Assembly (NCBI GenBank): GCA_963834015.1
Contig: CAWIAG010000004.1
Span: 62,001 to 126,000, forward strand
Direction: 5' to 3'
Length of the DNA: 64,000 nt
From: FEN-1297 sp963834015
GTDB taxonomy: Bacteria > Bacteroidota > Ignavibacteria > Ignavibacteriales > Ignavibacteriaceae
The notes beneath the pieces are model-generated. The model did not search any database and was not told where the DNA came from. It worked only from the letters and a program-made list of their open reading frames with translations. Shown piece by piece: positions 1-9,235 of the stretch (within the stretch, counting starts at the first letter, position 1; each line of letters opens with the position of its first letter). The position numbers and the translations under genes are program-made.

Positions 1-708
1 ACCGGGTCTTCAACTACTCCCACAATTACTCCGGGCTTTAATGTAAACGCTACTTCAAGTTACAGCATCGGAGGATTTTCCGGGCAGGTATCAGCTGTTT
101 TACAAGCTTTTGATAACGATGTAGTAGGCGATATTATATCAAGTCCGAATGTTACTGTACTAGATGGTACTCAAGCCAGGCTTCAGGACGGCCAGGATAT
201 TGATATTAAACAAAAAGATTTTTCCGGAAATATCATTGATAATTTTTATGCGACCGGCTCGATAGTTCTAGTTACCCCGCATATTATTAAAGAAGATAAC
301 TTGAATTACATATTTTTAACGGTTCATGTTGAAAGAAGTTCATTTGTCCCCAATTCTACCACAACAATTATTGATAAAACATCAGCTGATACAAAAATTC
401 TAATGATAGACGGTGAGGAAACCGTTATTGGGGGTATGTACATTGACCAGATCACTACGACCAGAGAAGGTATTCCGTTTTTAAAGGACTTGCCATGGTG
501 GTTTTTCGGCTTAAGATATTTATTTGGTTATAATGATAATTTAGTTGTAAAAAAAGAATTAGTAATTCTAATTAAAACATCACTTGTACCGACAATTAAA
601 GAAAGGCTTTCTGGCCGGCAAGCTGATACTCCTCTTAAGGACGAGCTTCAAAAGGAAAGAGAAAAAATTAAATTTTATCAAATTCAACAGCAAAGTAACG
701 AGCGGTAG
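1..708 (+). CDS. Secretin (GspD/PilQ-type), 3' part only
   Basis: This is the C-terminal 235 residues of an outer-membrane secretin, open at the window's left edge in frame 1 and ending at TAG 706-708. Secretins form the multimeric outer-membrane pore of type II secretion and type IV pilus systems. Visible family marks are the pore-domain stretch SSPNVTVLDG followed by a glutamine/aspartate-rich strand, the VTPHI strand, and the late G-x-PFLKDLPW motif followed by KKELVILIK near the end of the secretin domain. A short charged, coiled tail (KDELQKEREK) follows. Residues before position 1 are missing, so N-domains, signal peptide and exact subfamily cannot be judged. The next gene starts 7 bases downstream and may be cotranscribed. 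The secretin identity is firm; the choice between secretion and pilus is open. Confidence 0.88.
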   Translation, partial: TGSSTTPTITPGFNVNATSSYSIGGFSGQVSAVLQAFDNDVVGDIISSPNVTVLDGTQARLQDGQDIDIKQKDFSGNIIDNFYATGSIVLVTPHIIKEDNLNYIFLTVHVERSSFVPNSTTTIIDKTSADTKILMIDGEETVIGGMYIDQITTTREGIPFLKDLPWWFFGLRYLFGYNDNLVVKKELVILIKTSLVPTIKERLSGRQADTPLKDELQKEREKIKFYQIQQQSNER

Positions 709-715
709 GAAAGAA

Positions 716-1081
716 ATGGAATCAATATTAATTGTTGACGACGACATTAGCCTTTGTAAAGTTCTAAAAGAAGAACTTACTGAAGTAGGCTATGATGCAG
801 AATATGTTAATAATGGAGATTCTGCATTCAATTTTCTTGCTAAGTCTCCCGCAGATTTAATTCTGCTCGATCTAAAAATGCCGGGTAAGAATGGCTTTGA
901 TGTACTTCGTGAACTAAAAGAAAAAAAAATTCAAGTTAAGGTAATTGTTCTTACTGCATATGCTGATGTTAAGAGCGCTATTGACTCTGCGAAACTTGGG
1001 GCCACAGATTTTATAAGTAAACCTTATGATTTTGATGAATTATTGATTACGATTAGAAAAGTCTTGCAAAGAGATACTTAA
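716..1081 (+). CDS. Single-domain response regulator (CheY/NtrC-receiver-like)
   Basis: A 121-residue protein made only of a receiver domain, so it probably passes a phosphoryl group or binds a partner rather than DNA. The acidic pocket is VDDD at residues 7-10, the phosphoacceptor is D52 (LLDLKMP), and the conserved Thr and Lys lie in LTAYAD and SKPYDF. The start at 716 is preferred because GGTAGGAAAG lies just upstream and the protein then begins MESILIVDDD; an in-frame start at 584 would add 44 unrelated residues overlapping the secretin. Its alpha4-beta5 end closely resembles the receiver of the sigma-54 activator encoded at 7251-8618 (both have DFISKPY-x-FDELL), suggesting shared ancestry or a shared kinase. 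It is followed after 3 bases by a hybrid kinase. Confidence 0.9.
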   Translation: MESILIVDDDISLCKVLKEELTEVGYDAEYVNNGDSAFNFLAKSPADLILLDLKMPGKNGFDVLRELKEKKIQVKVIVLTAYADVKSAIDSAKLGATDFISKPYDFDELLITIRKVLQRDT

Positions 1082-1084
1082 AAA

Positions 1085-4000
1085 ATGAAAATAAGTTATA
1101 GGATATTAATTATCAATTTTGCTATTGTTGTGGTTATTTTAGGGAGTTCTGCTATAGCATTTTATTCAATTATGTACAATGTCCTCTCTTCACAACAATC
1201 TAAATACCTTCTAAATGCTTCTAACAATTTTATTTATAATATGAGGAATATGCTGCAGGATGCTGATGACGAATTCCAGTATATTGTTAATAATAATATT
1301 GAAAATGCAATTAATTCTCCTTATTTAAATACAAAAAATATTGATTTTATTCTTGAAACTAAGGATAAAAATTCCGAAGTTTTTATAAAAAAAATTTTTA
1401 AACAAAATATTTTTTTTCCCTCATCCATAAAAAGTTTGAAGGAATTTAGAGCAAACAATCCTTATACAATTATTCAATCGGCCCAACTCCCTAACGGTTA
1501 TTTTTGTTATTATGGTAGTGTAATTTCAAATGCTTTTTTAGCGGATCTTTCAAGCAAAATAAATGCTGATATTGCGGTAGTTCGCAATGGTTCGATAGTA
1601 GAACTTTCTAATGAAACTCAAAATAGGAATAATGTATATCTTCTTAATGAAATTTATAAATCACTTGCACCCAAAAACAATTTTGACCTTATTACAAAAA
1701 GCACGGAATCATTTGACATAATTGCTACAATTTATAAGCCTTCAGCAGATTATTTTCAGGCAAACAATCTTCAATTTATTATATTTTCAACTTTGCAAGA
1801 AACTTCCAACCTAAGAACAAGTTTAAAATATATATTACTAATTATTGGTTCTGCCGGAATTTTTCTTTCACTTATATTAACTCTAGTATTCACAGATAAG
1901 ATACGAAAACAGATTGTACAATTAAGTAACGCAACCAGAATTACAACAGAAGGTAATTTTCAAAATAAAATTGAAGTACAAAGCAAAGATGAATTAGGAC
2001 ATCTTGCCAGTGCTTTTAACATAATGCTTGATGAATTAAGAAAGAATGAAAGGACTAAGAATGAATATTCAGAGTTTATTACTCTACTTAATCAGAACCC
2101 TTCACTTACTGAAATTTCCGATGCAGCACTACATAAAATTATTTCAACCTGCGGATTTACAATAGGGGCTCTTTATACTTTTGTGAATGATGAGATACAG
2201 CTTACCAGTTCCTATGGAATAGGGAACGAAGTTACGTTTCTAAATAAAAAAGATCTGTTTGATGCAGTAATAAAAAACAAAGAAGTAATTGAAATATCTT
2301 CAGAATCTGCAGACGACTTGCCAGTAGTTTCTGCTGGTGTATTCTCATTGGAACTAAGATACTTACTCATTTTACCTATAGTTTATAATAATAAGGTTGT
2401 GGCAATTCTAGAACTTGGTTCTGTTAACAATCCATCCGCAGATACAAACGAATATTTATCAAAAATAAAAGATCAACTAGCTATCGGATTGACAAATGCA
2501 TTAGCATATGTTCAACTTGCAAACCTGGTTACGGAGTTAAAAATATTAAATGAGGATTACCAAAAACAGAATCTACAGATCAGAAAACAAAATGAGACAT
2601 TAATTGAACTTCATAATAATATAAAAGAAAAAGCAGCAGAATTGGAAGTTCAAAAACAAAAAGCTGAAGAAGCAACAAAGTTGAAATCTCACTTTTTGGC
2701 AAGCATGTCACATGAACTCCGTACACCAATGAATTCAATTTTGGGACTTACCGAACTGATGATTGAGGATAAGTCGCTATCGCTTAAAAATAAAGAAAGA
2801 ATAGGTGTTGTATTTAAAAGCGGTAAAAGATTAATGAATTTAATCAATGATATTCTGGATCTTTCCAAGATTGAAGCAGGGAAAATGATTATCCATAATG
2901 AAGATATATTGCTTGAAAATCTAATTCAAGATGTAGAGAATTCAATTATTACTTTAGTAGGCCAAAAAGATCTGAGTTTTAAAATTATAAAAAAATTTAA
3001 TACAAACATTTTAATCAGCACAGACAGAGGCAAGGTTGCACAGGTTTTAATTAACCTGATTGGCAATGCCGTCAAATTTACAGAGAACGGCTTTATTGAG
3101 CTTCATGTTTCAAAGTATGAAGACAGGAATTTAAAATTTGATGTGATTGATTCGGGAATAGGTATTTCAGAAAAAGATCAAAAATTCATTTTCGAAGAAT
3201 TCCGACAAATAGATGAAACAACTACCCGTAAGTATCAGGGTACGGGTCTTGGGCTGGCAATAAGTAAAAAAATTGCCGACCTAATGAACGGAAGTTTGCA
3301 TGTTAAAAGTGAACTTGGTAAAGGTTCAATTTTTACATTTGTTATTCCACTCAATGCAATTAAAATAACAAAGTCTTCAAGCCCAAACAGGCCTAACATT
3401 ACCACTTTAATAAAAAATCGTCATAATCCTATTTTAGTAATTGATGATGAACATGAAGTAAGGTACACAATAGGGCAATATCTAACTGTCAATGGTTATG
3501 ACGTTGTTTATGCAAATAATGGTAACGAAGGAATTGAAAAAGCGAAAATGCTCCAGCCTTTTGCTATTACTTTAGATGTAATGATGCCTGGTAAGGACGG
3601 ATGGACAGTTCTGAAAGAATTAAAGGAATTGGAAGAAACGAAGGATATCCCTGTAATTCTGATTTCTATACTTGGTGACAAAAATTTAGGATATGGTCTT
3701 GGTGCATTTGAATATTTTGTAAAACCCGTTGCTTCCGACAAGTTGATTGCAACATTTAAAAAACTCGAAATACTTGCAAAAAAGAAGATTGAAAAAATAA
3801 TTATAGTCGACGATGACGAATCAGAATTTGAAAGATTTAAACAAGCATTTAAGAAAGATGAAATTAGAATAGAGTATATTAAAGACAGCGAATTAGCTTT
3901 TAGTAAAATACTAGAAACACAACCAGATTTAATTATCCTCGGTCTTATCATGCCTCATATTGATGGTATTACATTATCACACAAACTGAAAACTTGCGAG

Positions 4001-4612
4001 GATACCAAACATATTCCTATAATTTTAAGTACTACAAAAGATTTAACAACTGAAGAACAAAATTCTCTTAAAAATATTGTTGAAGATATCATTACAAAAA
4101 CAAACGACCATCCTCTTGATGTTTTACGGGCAGTTAAAGAAAGAATCCAGTGGCAGGAAAATCCGTCCTTTTCCCAAACAAAATTAATTAGTGATACCTC
4201 TAGTTATCCTGGTGAGCAACGAAAAGAAATTTACCAGGGTATTGTGCTGATTGTAGATGATGACCCGGATTCTCTTTTTACAATAAGCGAAATTTTAGAG
4301 GTTTGTGATTGCAAAACCATTCTTGCAAAGAACGGAATCGAATGTATAAAAATTTTAGAACAGACTCTTCCTGATTTAATTTTACTTGATATAATGATGC
4401 CCGAACTGGATGGTTTCCAAACAATAAGCCTGATTAGGCAAAATGAAAAATGGGCAAATATTCCGGTTTATGCTATTACCGCCAAAGCTATGCTTGAAGA
4501 TAAACAGGTAATATTAAGGCATGGGTTTGACGATTACGTTGCAAAACCAGTAAATTCAGGTGTTCTTGCTTTTAAAATTGAACGATTATTCACTAAACAA
4601 AATTTAGAGTAA
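1085..4612 (+). CDS. Membrane hybrid histidine kinase with three C-terminal receivers
   Basis: A 1175-residue sensor kinase. Order of parts: TM helix (about 7-29), extracytoplasmic sensor region (30-245), second TM helix (247-270), HAMP (271-322), GAF-like domain (about 335-475), coiled coil (480-535), HisKA with H543 in SHELRTP, HATPase with N box (NLIGNAVKF), DSGIG and GTGLGLAISKK, then three receivers. Receiver 1 has D831 (LDVMMPGKDG) and receiver 3 has D1102 (LDIMMPELDG). Receiver 2 (about 905-1020) has VDDD but glycine (G953) where the phosphoacceptor aspartate belongs (IILGLIMP), so it should not be phosphorylated. The gene follows the lone receiver by 3 bases and precedes the next regulator by 1 base, so the three are probably one operon. 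The signal sensed is not apparent. Confidence 0.92.
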   Translation: MKISYRILIINFAIVVVILGSSAIAFYSIMYNVLSSQQSKYLLNASNNFIYNMRNMLQDADDEFQYIVNNNIENAINSPYLNTKNIDFILETKDKNSEVFIKKIFKQNIFFPSSIKSLKEFRANNPYTIIQSAQLPNGYFCYYGSVISNAFLADLSSKINADIAVVRNGSIVELSNETQNRNNVYLLNEIYKSLAPKNNFDLITKSTESFDIIATIYKPSADYFQANNLQFIIFSTLQETSNLRTSLKYILLIIGSAGIFLSLILTLVFTDKIRKQIVQLSNATRITTEGNFQNKIEVQSKDELGHLASAFNIMLDELRKNERTKNEYSEFITLLNQNPSLTEISDAALHKIISTCGFTIGALYTFVNDEIQLTSSYGIGNEVTFLNKKDLFDAVIKNKEVIEISSESADDLPVVSAGVFSLELRYLLILPIVYNNKVVAILELGSVNNPSADTNEYLSKIKDQLAIGLTNALAYVQLANLVTELKILNEDYQKQNLQIRKQNETLIELHNNIKEKAAELEVQKQKAEEATKLKSHFLASMSHELRTPMNSILGLTELMIEDKSLSLKNKERIGVVFKSGKRLMNLINDILDLSKIEAGKMIIHNEDILLENLIQDVENSIITLVGQKDLSFKIIKKFNTNILISTDRGKVAQVLINLIGNAVKFTENGFIELHVSKYEDRNLKFDVIDSGIGISEKDQKFIFEEFRQIDETTTRKYQGTGLGLAISKKIADLMNGSLHVKSELGKGSIFTFVIPLNAIKITKSSSPNRPNITTLIKNRHNPILVIDDEHEVRYTIGQYLTVNGYDVVYANNGNEGIEKAKMLQPFAITLDVMMPGKDGWTVLKELKELEETKDIPVILISILGDKNLGYGLGAFEYFVKPVASDKLIATFKKLEILAKKKIEKIIIVDDDESEFERFKQAFKKDEIRIEYIKDSELAFSKILETQPDLIILGLIMPHIDGITLSHKLKTCEDTKHIPIILSTTKDLTTEEQNSLKNIVEDIITKTNDHPLDVLRAVKERIQWQENPSFSQTKLISDTSSYPGEQRKEIYQGIVLIVDDDPDSLFTISEILEVCDCKTILAKNGIECIKILEQTLPDLILLDIMMPELDGFQTISLIRQNEKWANIPVYAITAKAMLEDKQVILRHGFDDYVAKPVNSGVLAFKIERLFTKQNLE

Positions 4613-4613
4613 A

Positions 4614-5294
4614 ATGAAAAAAATATTAGTTGTAGATGATTTACAGGAAAATGTCTTTATGCTTAAGGATCGGCTTGAAAAAGAAGGCCATGAAGTTATT
4701 TCCGCTTATGATGGGAAAACTGCAATTGAGAAAGCTTTAAGTGAATTACCTGATTTAATATTGCTTGATGTCATGATGCCTGAAATTTCGGGAATAGATG
4801 TTTGTCAAACACTATCAGCCGATCCTGTCACTTCCAATATTCCTATTATCCTTGTAACCGCTAAATCGAGTGCTGAGGATACTAAAGCAGGTCTTGAAGC
4901 CGGAGCCTTTGATTATATAAAAAAGCCATTCAACAGAGTTGAATTAATAGCAAGAGTAAATTCTGCTCTTAAATTATCAGAAGCGCATAAACTTTTATTA
5001 GAATCCGAACAAAAAAATACTTTTACCGCAACTGTTGTTACGGCAAATCATAAAATTAAACAGCCTCTTACTTTAATAAGTCTTTCTTCTGCCGCCATTA
5101 AAAGAGAATTAAAAAAAGAAGAAGTCTCCAGGGAGTCAATATTAAAGCGGCTAGCTTATATCGAAACGGCCATAAAAGAGATTTCGGATGTGCTAAATCA
5201 TCTGAATTCTATTAAAAAACCGATCTTTGCAGATTATATAAAAAATATTAAGATGGTTGAGTTTGATGATAAGAAGGAAGAAAAATCAGATTAA
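4614..5294 (+). CDS. Response regulator with C-terminal orphan HisKA-like helix
   Basis: 226 residues. Residues 1-122 are a complete receiver (VVDD near 7-9, phosphoacceptor D52 in LLDVMMPEISG, conserved Lys in IKKPF). Residues 130-215 are mostly helical and contain NHKIKQPLTLISL, which resembles the H-box of histidine kinases (HE-x-R-x-PL); the candidate histidine is H146. No ATP-binding domain follows, since the protein ends soon after the second predicted helix. This layout would suit a histidine phosphotransfer or dimerisation module taking phosphate from the neighbouring hybrid kinase, but that role is inferred from shape only. The gene starts 1 base after the kinase stop. Its last 9 bases overlap the 3' end of the convergent kinase gene. 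Confidence 0.85.
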   Translation: MKKILVVDDLQENVFMLKDRLEKEGHEVISAYDGKTAIEKALSELPDLILLDVMMPEISGIDVCQTLSADPVTSNIPIILVTAKSSAEDTKAGLEAGAFDYIKKPFNRVELIARVNSALKLSEAHKLLLESEQKNTFTATVVTANHKIKQPLTLISLSSAAIKRELKKEEVSRESILKRLAYIETAIKEISDVLNHLNSIKKPIFADYIKNIKMVEFDDKKEEKSD

Positions 5295-7247
5295 TTTTTG
5301 AATAGTTGAGAGCATTGTCTCAAACTCATACGGTTTGGAAAGTACTGCTGTAATTCCTAACTTTTTGTAATCGAAATTATTCTCAAAATAATAACTGCCG
5401 GAAGAAAGAATTATAGGCATTTCAAATTTTAATTCTCTTATTTTTCCAATGCAGATTAACCCGTCCATTTCAGGCATATTATAATCAATTATTGCTAAAT
5501 TAACTTTTATTTCCTCAGTTAAAACCTTTAAAGCTTCAACCCCTGAAGAAACTTTAATTACATTATAACCATAAGATTCTAACAATTCAGCAAGCAGATC
5601 TCTCAACATTGTTTCGTCATCAGCAAGTAATACAATTTTATCTGCGATAACTTTTTTATCTTCCGTCATTGGTTCAAAGGCAGGTATAAACACGTCAAAC
5701 GTGGTACCTTCGTTAATAATGCTGGAGACTTCTATATGGCCTTTATGCGCCTTAATTATTCCATATGTTACATAGAGCCCCAGGCCCGAACCGGATCCGC
5801 TTTGTTTGTCCTTTGTAGAAAAATAAGGGTCAAATATTTTATTTATATCTTCTTCTTTTATCCCTGAGCCGGTGTCTTTTACAGAAATCCATACATAATT
5901 CCCTTTCTCAAGCAAGGGATGATTTTCTAAATTCGAATCATTAACCGAAATATTTTCAGCGGTTAATGTAATTTTTCCCCTATCTATAATTGCCTCTTTT
6001 GCATTAATACATAAATTCAACAACACCTGATATACTTCTGTTCCATTTCCAAGAATATCATACAGATCCGATCCTATATGGTCATCAAATGTAACTTTTG
6101 CAGGGAAAGTTTGATTAATAACTTTTGAAATTTCCATAAACAATGGAATAAGTTTTATTAATTCTCTTCTTTTGGGAGTTGGTTTCCCGAACGAGAGAAG
6201 GCCTCTTGTAAGGTCACGAGCTCTAATAGAACAGCTTTCAATGTTATCTAGCAGCCTGAATGTATCATCTTTATCTGACAGCCTTTTTTTTAGCAAGTTG
6301 ATACTGCCAAAAATACTGGAAAGAAGATTGCTAAAATCATGCGCCATCCCGCTACTTAATTTTCCGATAGTTTCCAACTTTTGAGATTGCAGAAGCCTGC
6401 TCTCCAATGTTGTATTTAATTCTCTCGTCTTATTATTACTTATAGTAAAAGAAAGAAGAGCGGCAAATTGCTCAGCATTATTAGCATCGAGCTCGGAAAA
6501 AGAATTCTCATTTTTGCCAACGATTATTGAAGCAAGAAGTTTTTCATCAAAAAAACATGGTGAAATCAGTAATGAACTGCTCTGCAATGCATTCATTAAC
6601 TGATAACCTATACTACCTTCGATGTTTGCAAGCATTAATGAGTGTTTATTGACCAATAACCATTTAAAGATATAAGATGAACTTGCAAGAATTTCTTTTT
6701 TAATTTCTTCCCGATTGAGTATTTGTTCTGAGGGATCAAAGAATTGGAATTCGGATTTTTTTTGATCTTCACTATAAAATACTATAATTCCCATAGTTCC
6801 ATTAATTGCATAAACATTTTCTTGAAGAATTTTGTCAGCAAGAACCGGTAAAGATTTTTCTTTTATTAAAAGCGTTAGAATCTGTTGAAGAGTTTTAGGA
6901 ATTAGAAGATATTTATTGTCCGTCTTTTCCATTTTAAGTAAAGGTTTCAAATGAAGCAGATATCCGTCTGTCTTATTCCTTAAAGTTATCGCAGTAACAA
7001 CAAGGCAGTAGCCGGGGAATACTAAATTCGAAATAGTTCTGTTTTTGATTTTTAATTTATTATGAGCAGAATTTGATTTAACCAGATCTGATAGAACAAT
7101 TCCCTTTATTCTTTTTAAACCGCAATCATTTTTAAATTTTTTATTATACCAAATAATTTTTTGAATATTATCCGTAATAGCTAATGCACGGTTATCAAAT
7201 TTCAATAATTCAGTATAGGTCTTTAAATAATTTATTTGACCTCGCAT
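5286..7247 (-). CDS. Cytoplasmic hybrid histidine kinase (PAS-GAF-HisKA-HATPase-receiver)
   Basis: 653 residues with no clear membrane helix. The N-terminus (about 15-110) looks PAS-like and residues 130-275 GAF-like. The catalytic core is of the NtrB/hybrid type: H303 in GMAHDFSNLL, N box LNLCINAKEAI, DTGSGI, and the G2 box SGSGLGLYV. A receiver at 537-653 has LADDE and phosphoacceptor D588 (IIDYNMPEMDG). The gene starts 3 bases after the stop of the sigma-54 activator on the same strand, so the two probably form an operon and a cognate pair. It converges on, and overlaps by 9 bases, the receiver gene from the left-hand operon. PAS and GAF assignments are by pattern and less certain than the kinase core. 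Confidence 0.9.
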   Translation of the reverse strand: MRGQINYLKTYTELLKFDNRALAITDNIQKIIWYNKKFKNDCGLKRIKGIVLSDLVKSNSAHNKLKIKNRTISNLVFPGYCLVVTAITLRNKTDGYLLHLKPLLKMEKTDNKYLLIPKTLQQILTLLIKEKSLPVLADKILQENVYAINGTMGIIVFYSEDQKKSEFQFFDPSEQILNREEIKKEILASSSYIFKWLLVNKHSLMLANIEGSIGYQLMNALQSSSLLISPCFFDEKLLASIIVGKNENSFSELDANNAEQFAALLSFTISNNKTRELNTTLESRLLQSQKLETIGKLSSGMAHDFSNLLSSIFGSINLLKKRLSDKDDTFRLLDNIESCSIRARDLTRGLLSFGKPTPKRRELIKLIPLFMEISKVINQTFPAKVTFDDHIGSDLYDILGNGTEVYQVLLNLCINAKEAIIDRGKITLTAENISVNDSNLENHPLLEKGNYVWISVKDTGSGIKEEDINKIFDPYFSTKDKQSGSGSGLGLYVTYGIIKAHKGHIEVSSIINEGTTFDVFIPAFEPMTEDKKVIADKIVLLADDETMLRDLLAELLESYGYNVIKVSSGVEALKVLTEEIKVNLAIIDYNMPEMDGLICIGKIRELKFEMPIILSSGSYYFENNFDYKKLGITAVLSKPYEFETMLSTIQKLI

Positions 7248-7250
7248 TAG

Positions 7251-8618
7251 TTAGTCTTCTCTCAATTCATATTTTTTTATTTTAGAATATAATGTTTTGG
7301 GACTTATACCAAGCTGAAATGCAGTCTGGGCTCTATCCCATTTATTAACTCTTAGAGCATGCTCTATTTGTCTTTTCTCAATTTCGGCAAGGCTCAGCAC
7401 TTCTTCACCTTCTTCCTCGCGGACATGTATTTTTTTATTAATTCCTTTCATTGTATCGGAAGGCAAATTTAAATCTTCCGGTTCAATATGATCATTTTCC
7501 GCAAAAATAATGGCCCGCTCTATAACATGTTCCAGTTCCCTGATATTCCCGGGGAAGTCATATTTTAATAAAGCTTTTTCAGCTTCAGTAGAAAGGTTTT
7601 TGGGAGACCGGATTGGAGATTTTATTTCAAGAAAATGATTAGCAAGCAAAAGAATATCTTCTTTTCTTTCTCTCAAAGGAGGAATTGTTAAAGTAATAAC
7701 ATTTAATCTGAATAATAAATCTCTCCTAAAATTTTTATTACTTGTTTCTTCAAGTAAATTCCTGTTTGAAGCTCCAATTACTCTAACATTTGAGGTGAGA
7801 TTTGTGATACCTCCTATTCTTCTATATTCTCCATTTTCAAGGAATCTTAAAAGTTTGGGTTGAAGTGCGAGGCTTAATTCCCCAATTTCATCTAAAAACA
7901 AGGTACCGCCGTGTGCTATTTCCACTAATCCCTGTTTGGTCGATTTGGCGTCGGTAAAGGCTCCTTTTTCATGCCCAAATAACTCACTCTCGATTAATTG
8001 ATCGGGTAGTGACGCACAGTTAATTACTACAAACGGCATCTCGTTTCTTCCGGAATGCTTATGAATGTATTCAGCCATCAATTCTTTGCCGGTACCGGTT
8101 TCACCCTCAATCAGTATATTCGAATCAGACATTGCGGATTTATTAGCTAGAGTAATAACCCGTTGTAATTCCTTACTATTACCTATAATTCTAGTAGATA
8201 ATTTTTTGTTTACTTGTTCAGCAAGAATTGCTGTCTTAACTAGAAGATCTTTATGTTCAAGGGCTCTATTAATCGTAACAAGAAGCTCATCAAAAGAATA
8301 TGGTTTTGATATAAAATCGTAAGCACCCATTTTAATGCATTCAATAGCGCTTCTAATTTCGGTCTGTGCTGTTAAGATAATAACCTGAATAGAAGAATTA
8401 TAGTCGACAACAAATTTTAATACCTCATCACCCTGAACTTCTCTCATATTCAGGTCAAGAAGCAGTATTTCATAATTCTTCCGTTTAATCGCCTCTATAG
8501 CAAATCTACCGTCATAAACGGTATCCACAGCGAAGTCTTCCTCAAGAAGTTGTTCTTTCAAAAGATAACAGAGAGTTTCATCATCATCACAAACTAGTAT
8601 TTTGGAGTTTTTTTGCAT
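7251..8618 (-). CDS. NtrC-family sigma-54-dependent response regulator
   Basis: 455 residues in the usual three parts. The receiver (1-120) has CDDDE at 10-14 and phosphoacceptor D55 (LLLDLNM). The AAA+ activator domain (about 145-375) has Walker A GETGTGKE (172-179) and the sigma-54 contact loop as GAFTDA (219-224), a common variant of GAFTGA. The C-terminal Fis-type helix-turn-helix covers about 415-452 (AQTAFQLGISPKTLYSKI). It should bind upstream sites and open sigma-54 promoters when phosphorylated, most likely by the kinase encoded 3 bases downstream. One good sigma-54 promoter match exists in this window (48992-49006), but nothing links the two directly. Confidence 0.94.
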   Translation of the reverse strand: MQKNSKILVCDDDETLCYLLKEQLLEEDFAVDTVYDGRFAIEAIKRKNYEILLLDLNMREVQGDEVLKFVVDYNSSIQVIILTAQTEIRSAIECIKMGAYDFISKPYSFDELLVTINRALEHKDLLVKTAILAEQVNKKLSTRIIGNSKELQRVITLANKSAMSDSNILIEGETGTGKELMAEYIHKHSGRNEMPFVVINCASLPDQLIESELFGHEKGAFTDAKSTKQGLVEIAHGGTLFLDEIGELSLALQPKLLRFLENGEYRRIGGITNLTSNVRVIGASNRNLLEETSNKNFRRDLLFRLNVITLTIPPLRERKEDILLLANHFLEIKSPIRSPKNLSTEAEKALLKYDFPGNIRELEHVIERAIIFAENDHIEPEDLNLPSDTMKGINKKIHVREEEGEEVLSLAEIEKRQIEHALRVNKWDRAQTAFQLGISPKTLYSKIKKYELRED

Positions 8619-8703
8619 TATTTCAATATAATCTTATCTTATTAATTATCGTAATTATTTGGAATAATATTACCTAATTTTTATATTTGTAGTCTTAAAA
8701 AAA

Positions 8704-8775
8704 GGGCGCGTAGCTCAGGGGTAGAGCATCTGCCTTTTAAGCAGAGGGTCGGTGGTTCGAGCCCACCCGCGCTCA
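8704..8775 (+). tRNA. tRNA-Lys (UUU)
   Basis: A complete cloverleaf of 72 bases. Acceptor arms GGGCGCG and CGCGCTC pair with one G-U, discriminator A at 8775. The D arm is GCTC/GAGC, the anticodon stem TCTGC/GCAGA with loop CTTTTAA giving anticodon TTT, and the T arm GGTGG/CCACC with loop TTCGAGC. The 3' CCA is not encoded. It stands alone between the activator gene (divergent) and a terminator. Confidence 0.96.
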
Positions 8776-8803
8776 CATAAGCCCTGTTTTTTTACATAAT
8801 AAG

Positions 8804-8837
8804 CCTAAAGAATTAAAACCTCTTTAGGTTTTTTTTT
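8804..8837 (+). terminator. Rho-independent terminator after tRNA-Lys
   Basis: CCTAAAG (8804-8810) pairs with CTTTAGG (8822-8828), followed by a run of nine T (8829-8837). A second, mutually exclusive hairpin is possible: AAAACCT (8815-8821) with AGGTTTT (8826-8832). It lies 28 bases beyond the tRNA and should end its transcript. Confidence 0.8.
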
Positions 8838-9235
8838 AAAGAATTTATTAATCTCCCTAAAGTTAATATTTAACGGTATAATTGTATACAAAAATAAATT
8901 AAATCTTGAAAATTAGAAACTATTAATATTATCAATGAAATGATCGATTATGTATTGCAATTAAGTCATTATTATACTAACCCCATTATCTATCTTTTAA
9001 GTTCGACTTATTTAACAATTATTTTAGTTCTTTAAATATGATCAATAACTTTGAAAGATAACCAAACTTTGGTTGAATATAACTATTATAAGTTTGCATT
9101 TAAATAATAATGATTATGGAGCAAATTGCTAAAAGTTTAAATATTATAAATTGTAGGGTTTATACCTATTGTTTTTTTGTTAACAATTTTTAAGTTTTAT
9201 ATTATTAAATAATTACTAATCATGCCGGAGTGCTT
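8838..9235. other. AT-rich intergenic stretch, no gene seen
   Basis: About 400 bases of very AT-rich sequence between the tRNA terminator and the small membrane protein gene. No open reading frame with coding character or RNA fold was recognised. The only local symmetry noted is a 15-base palindrome, AACCAAA-C-TTTGGTT, at 9060-9074. Promoter elements for the downstream gene probably lie near the right end, but none matches a consensus well enough to name. Confidence 0.4.

Noticed and set aside
584..715. Longer start for the lone receiver protein at 584
   Set aside because: It would add 44 residues unlike any receiver, overlap the secretin frame and skip the ribosome site before 716.
8838..9235. 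Possible small RNA or gene in the tRNA-downstream gap
   Set aside because: No stable fold or coding frame beyond short AT-rich noise was seen.
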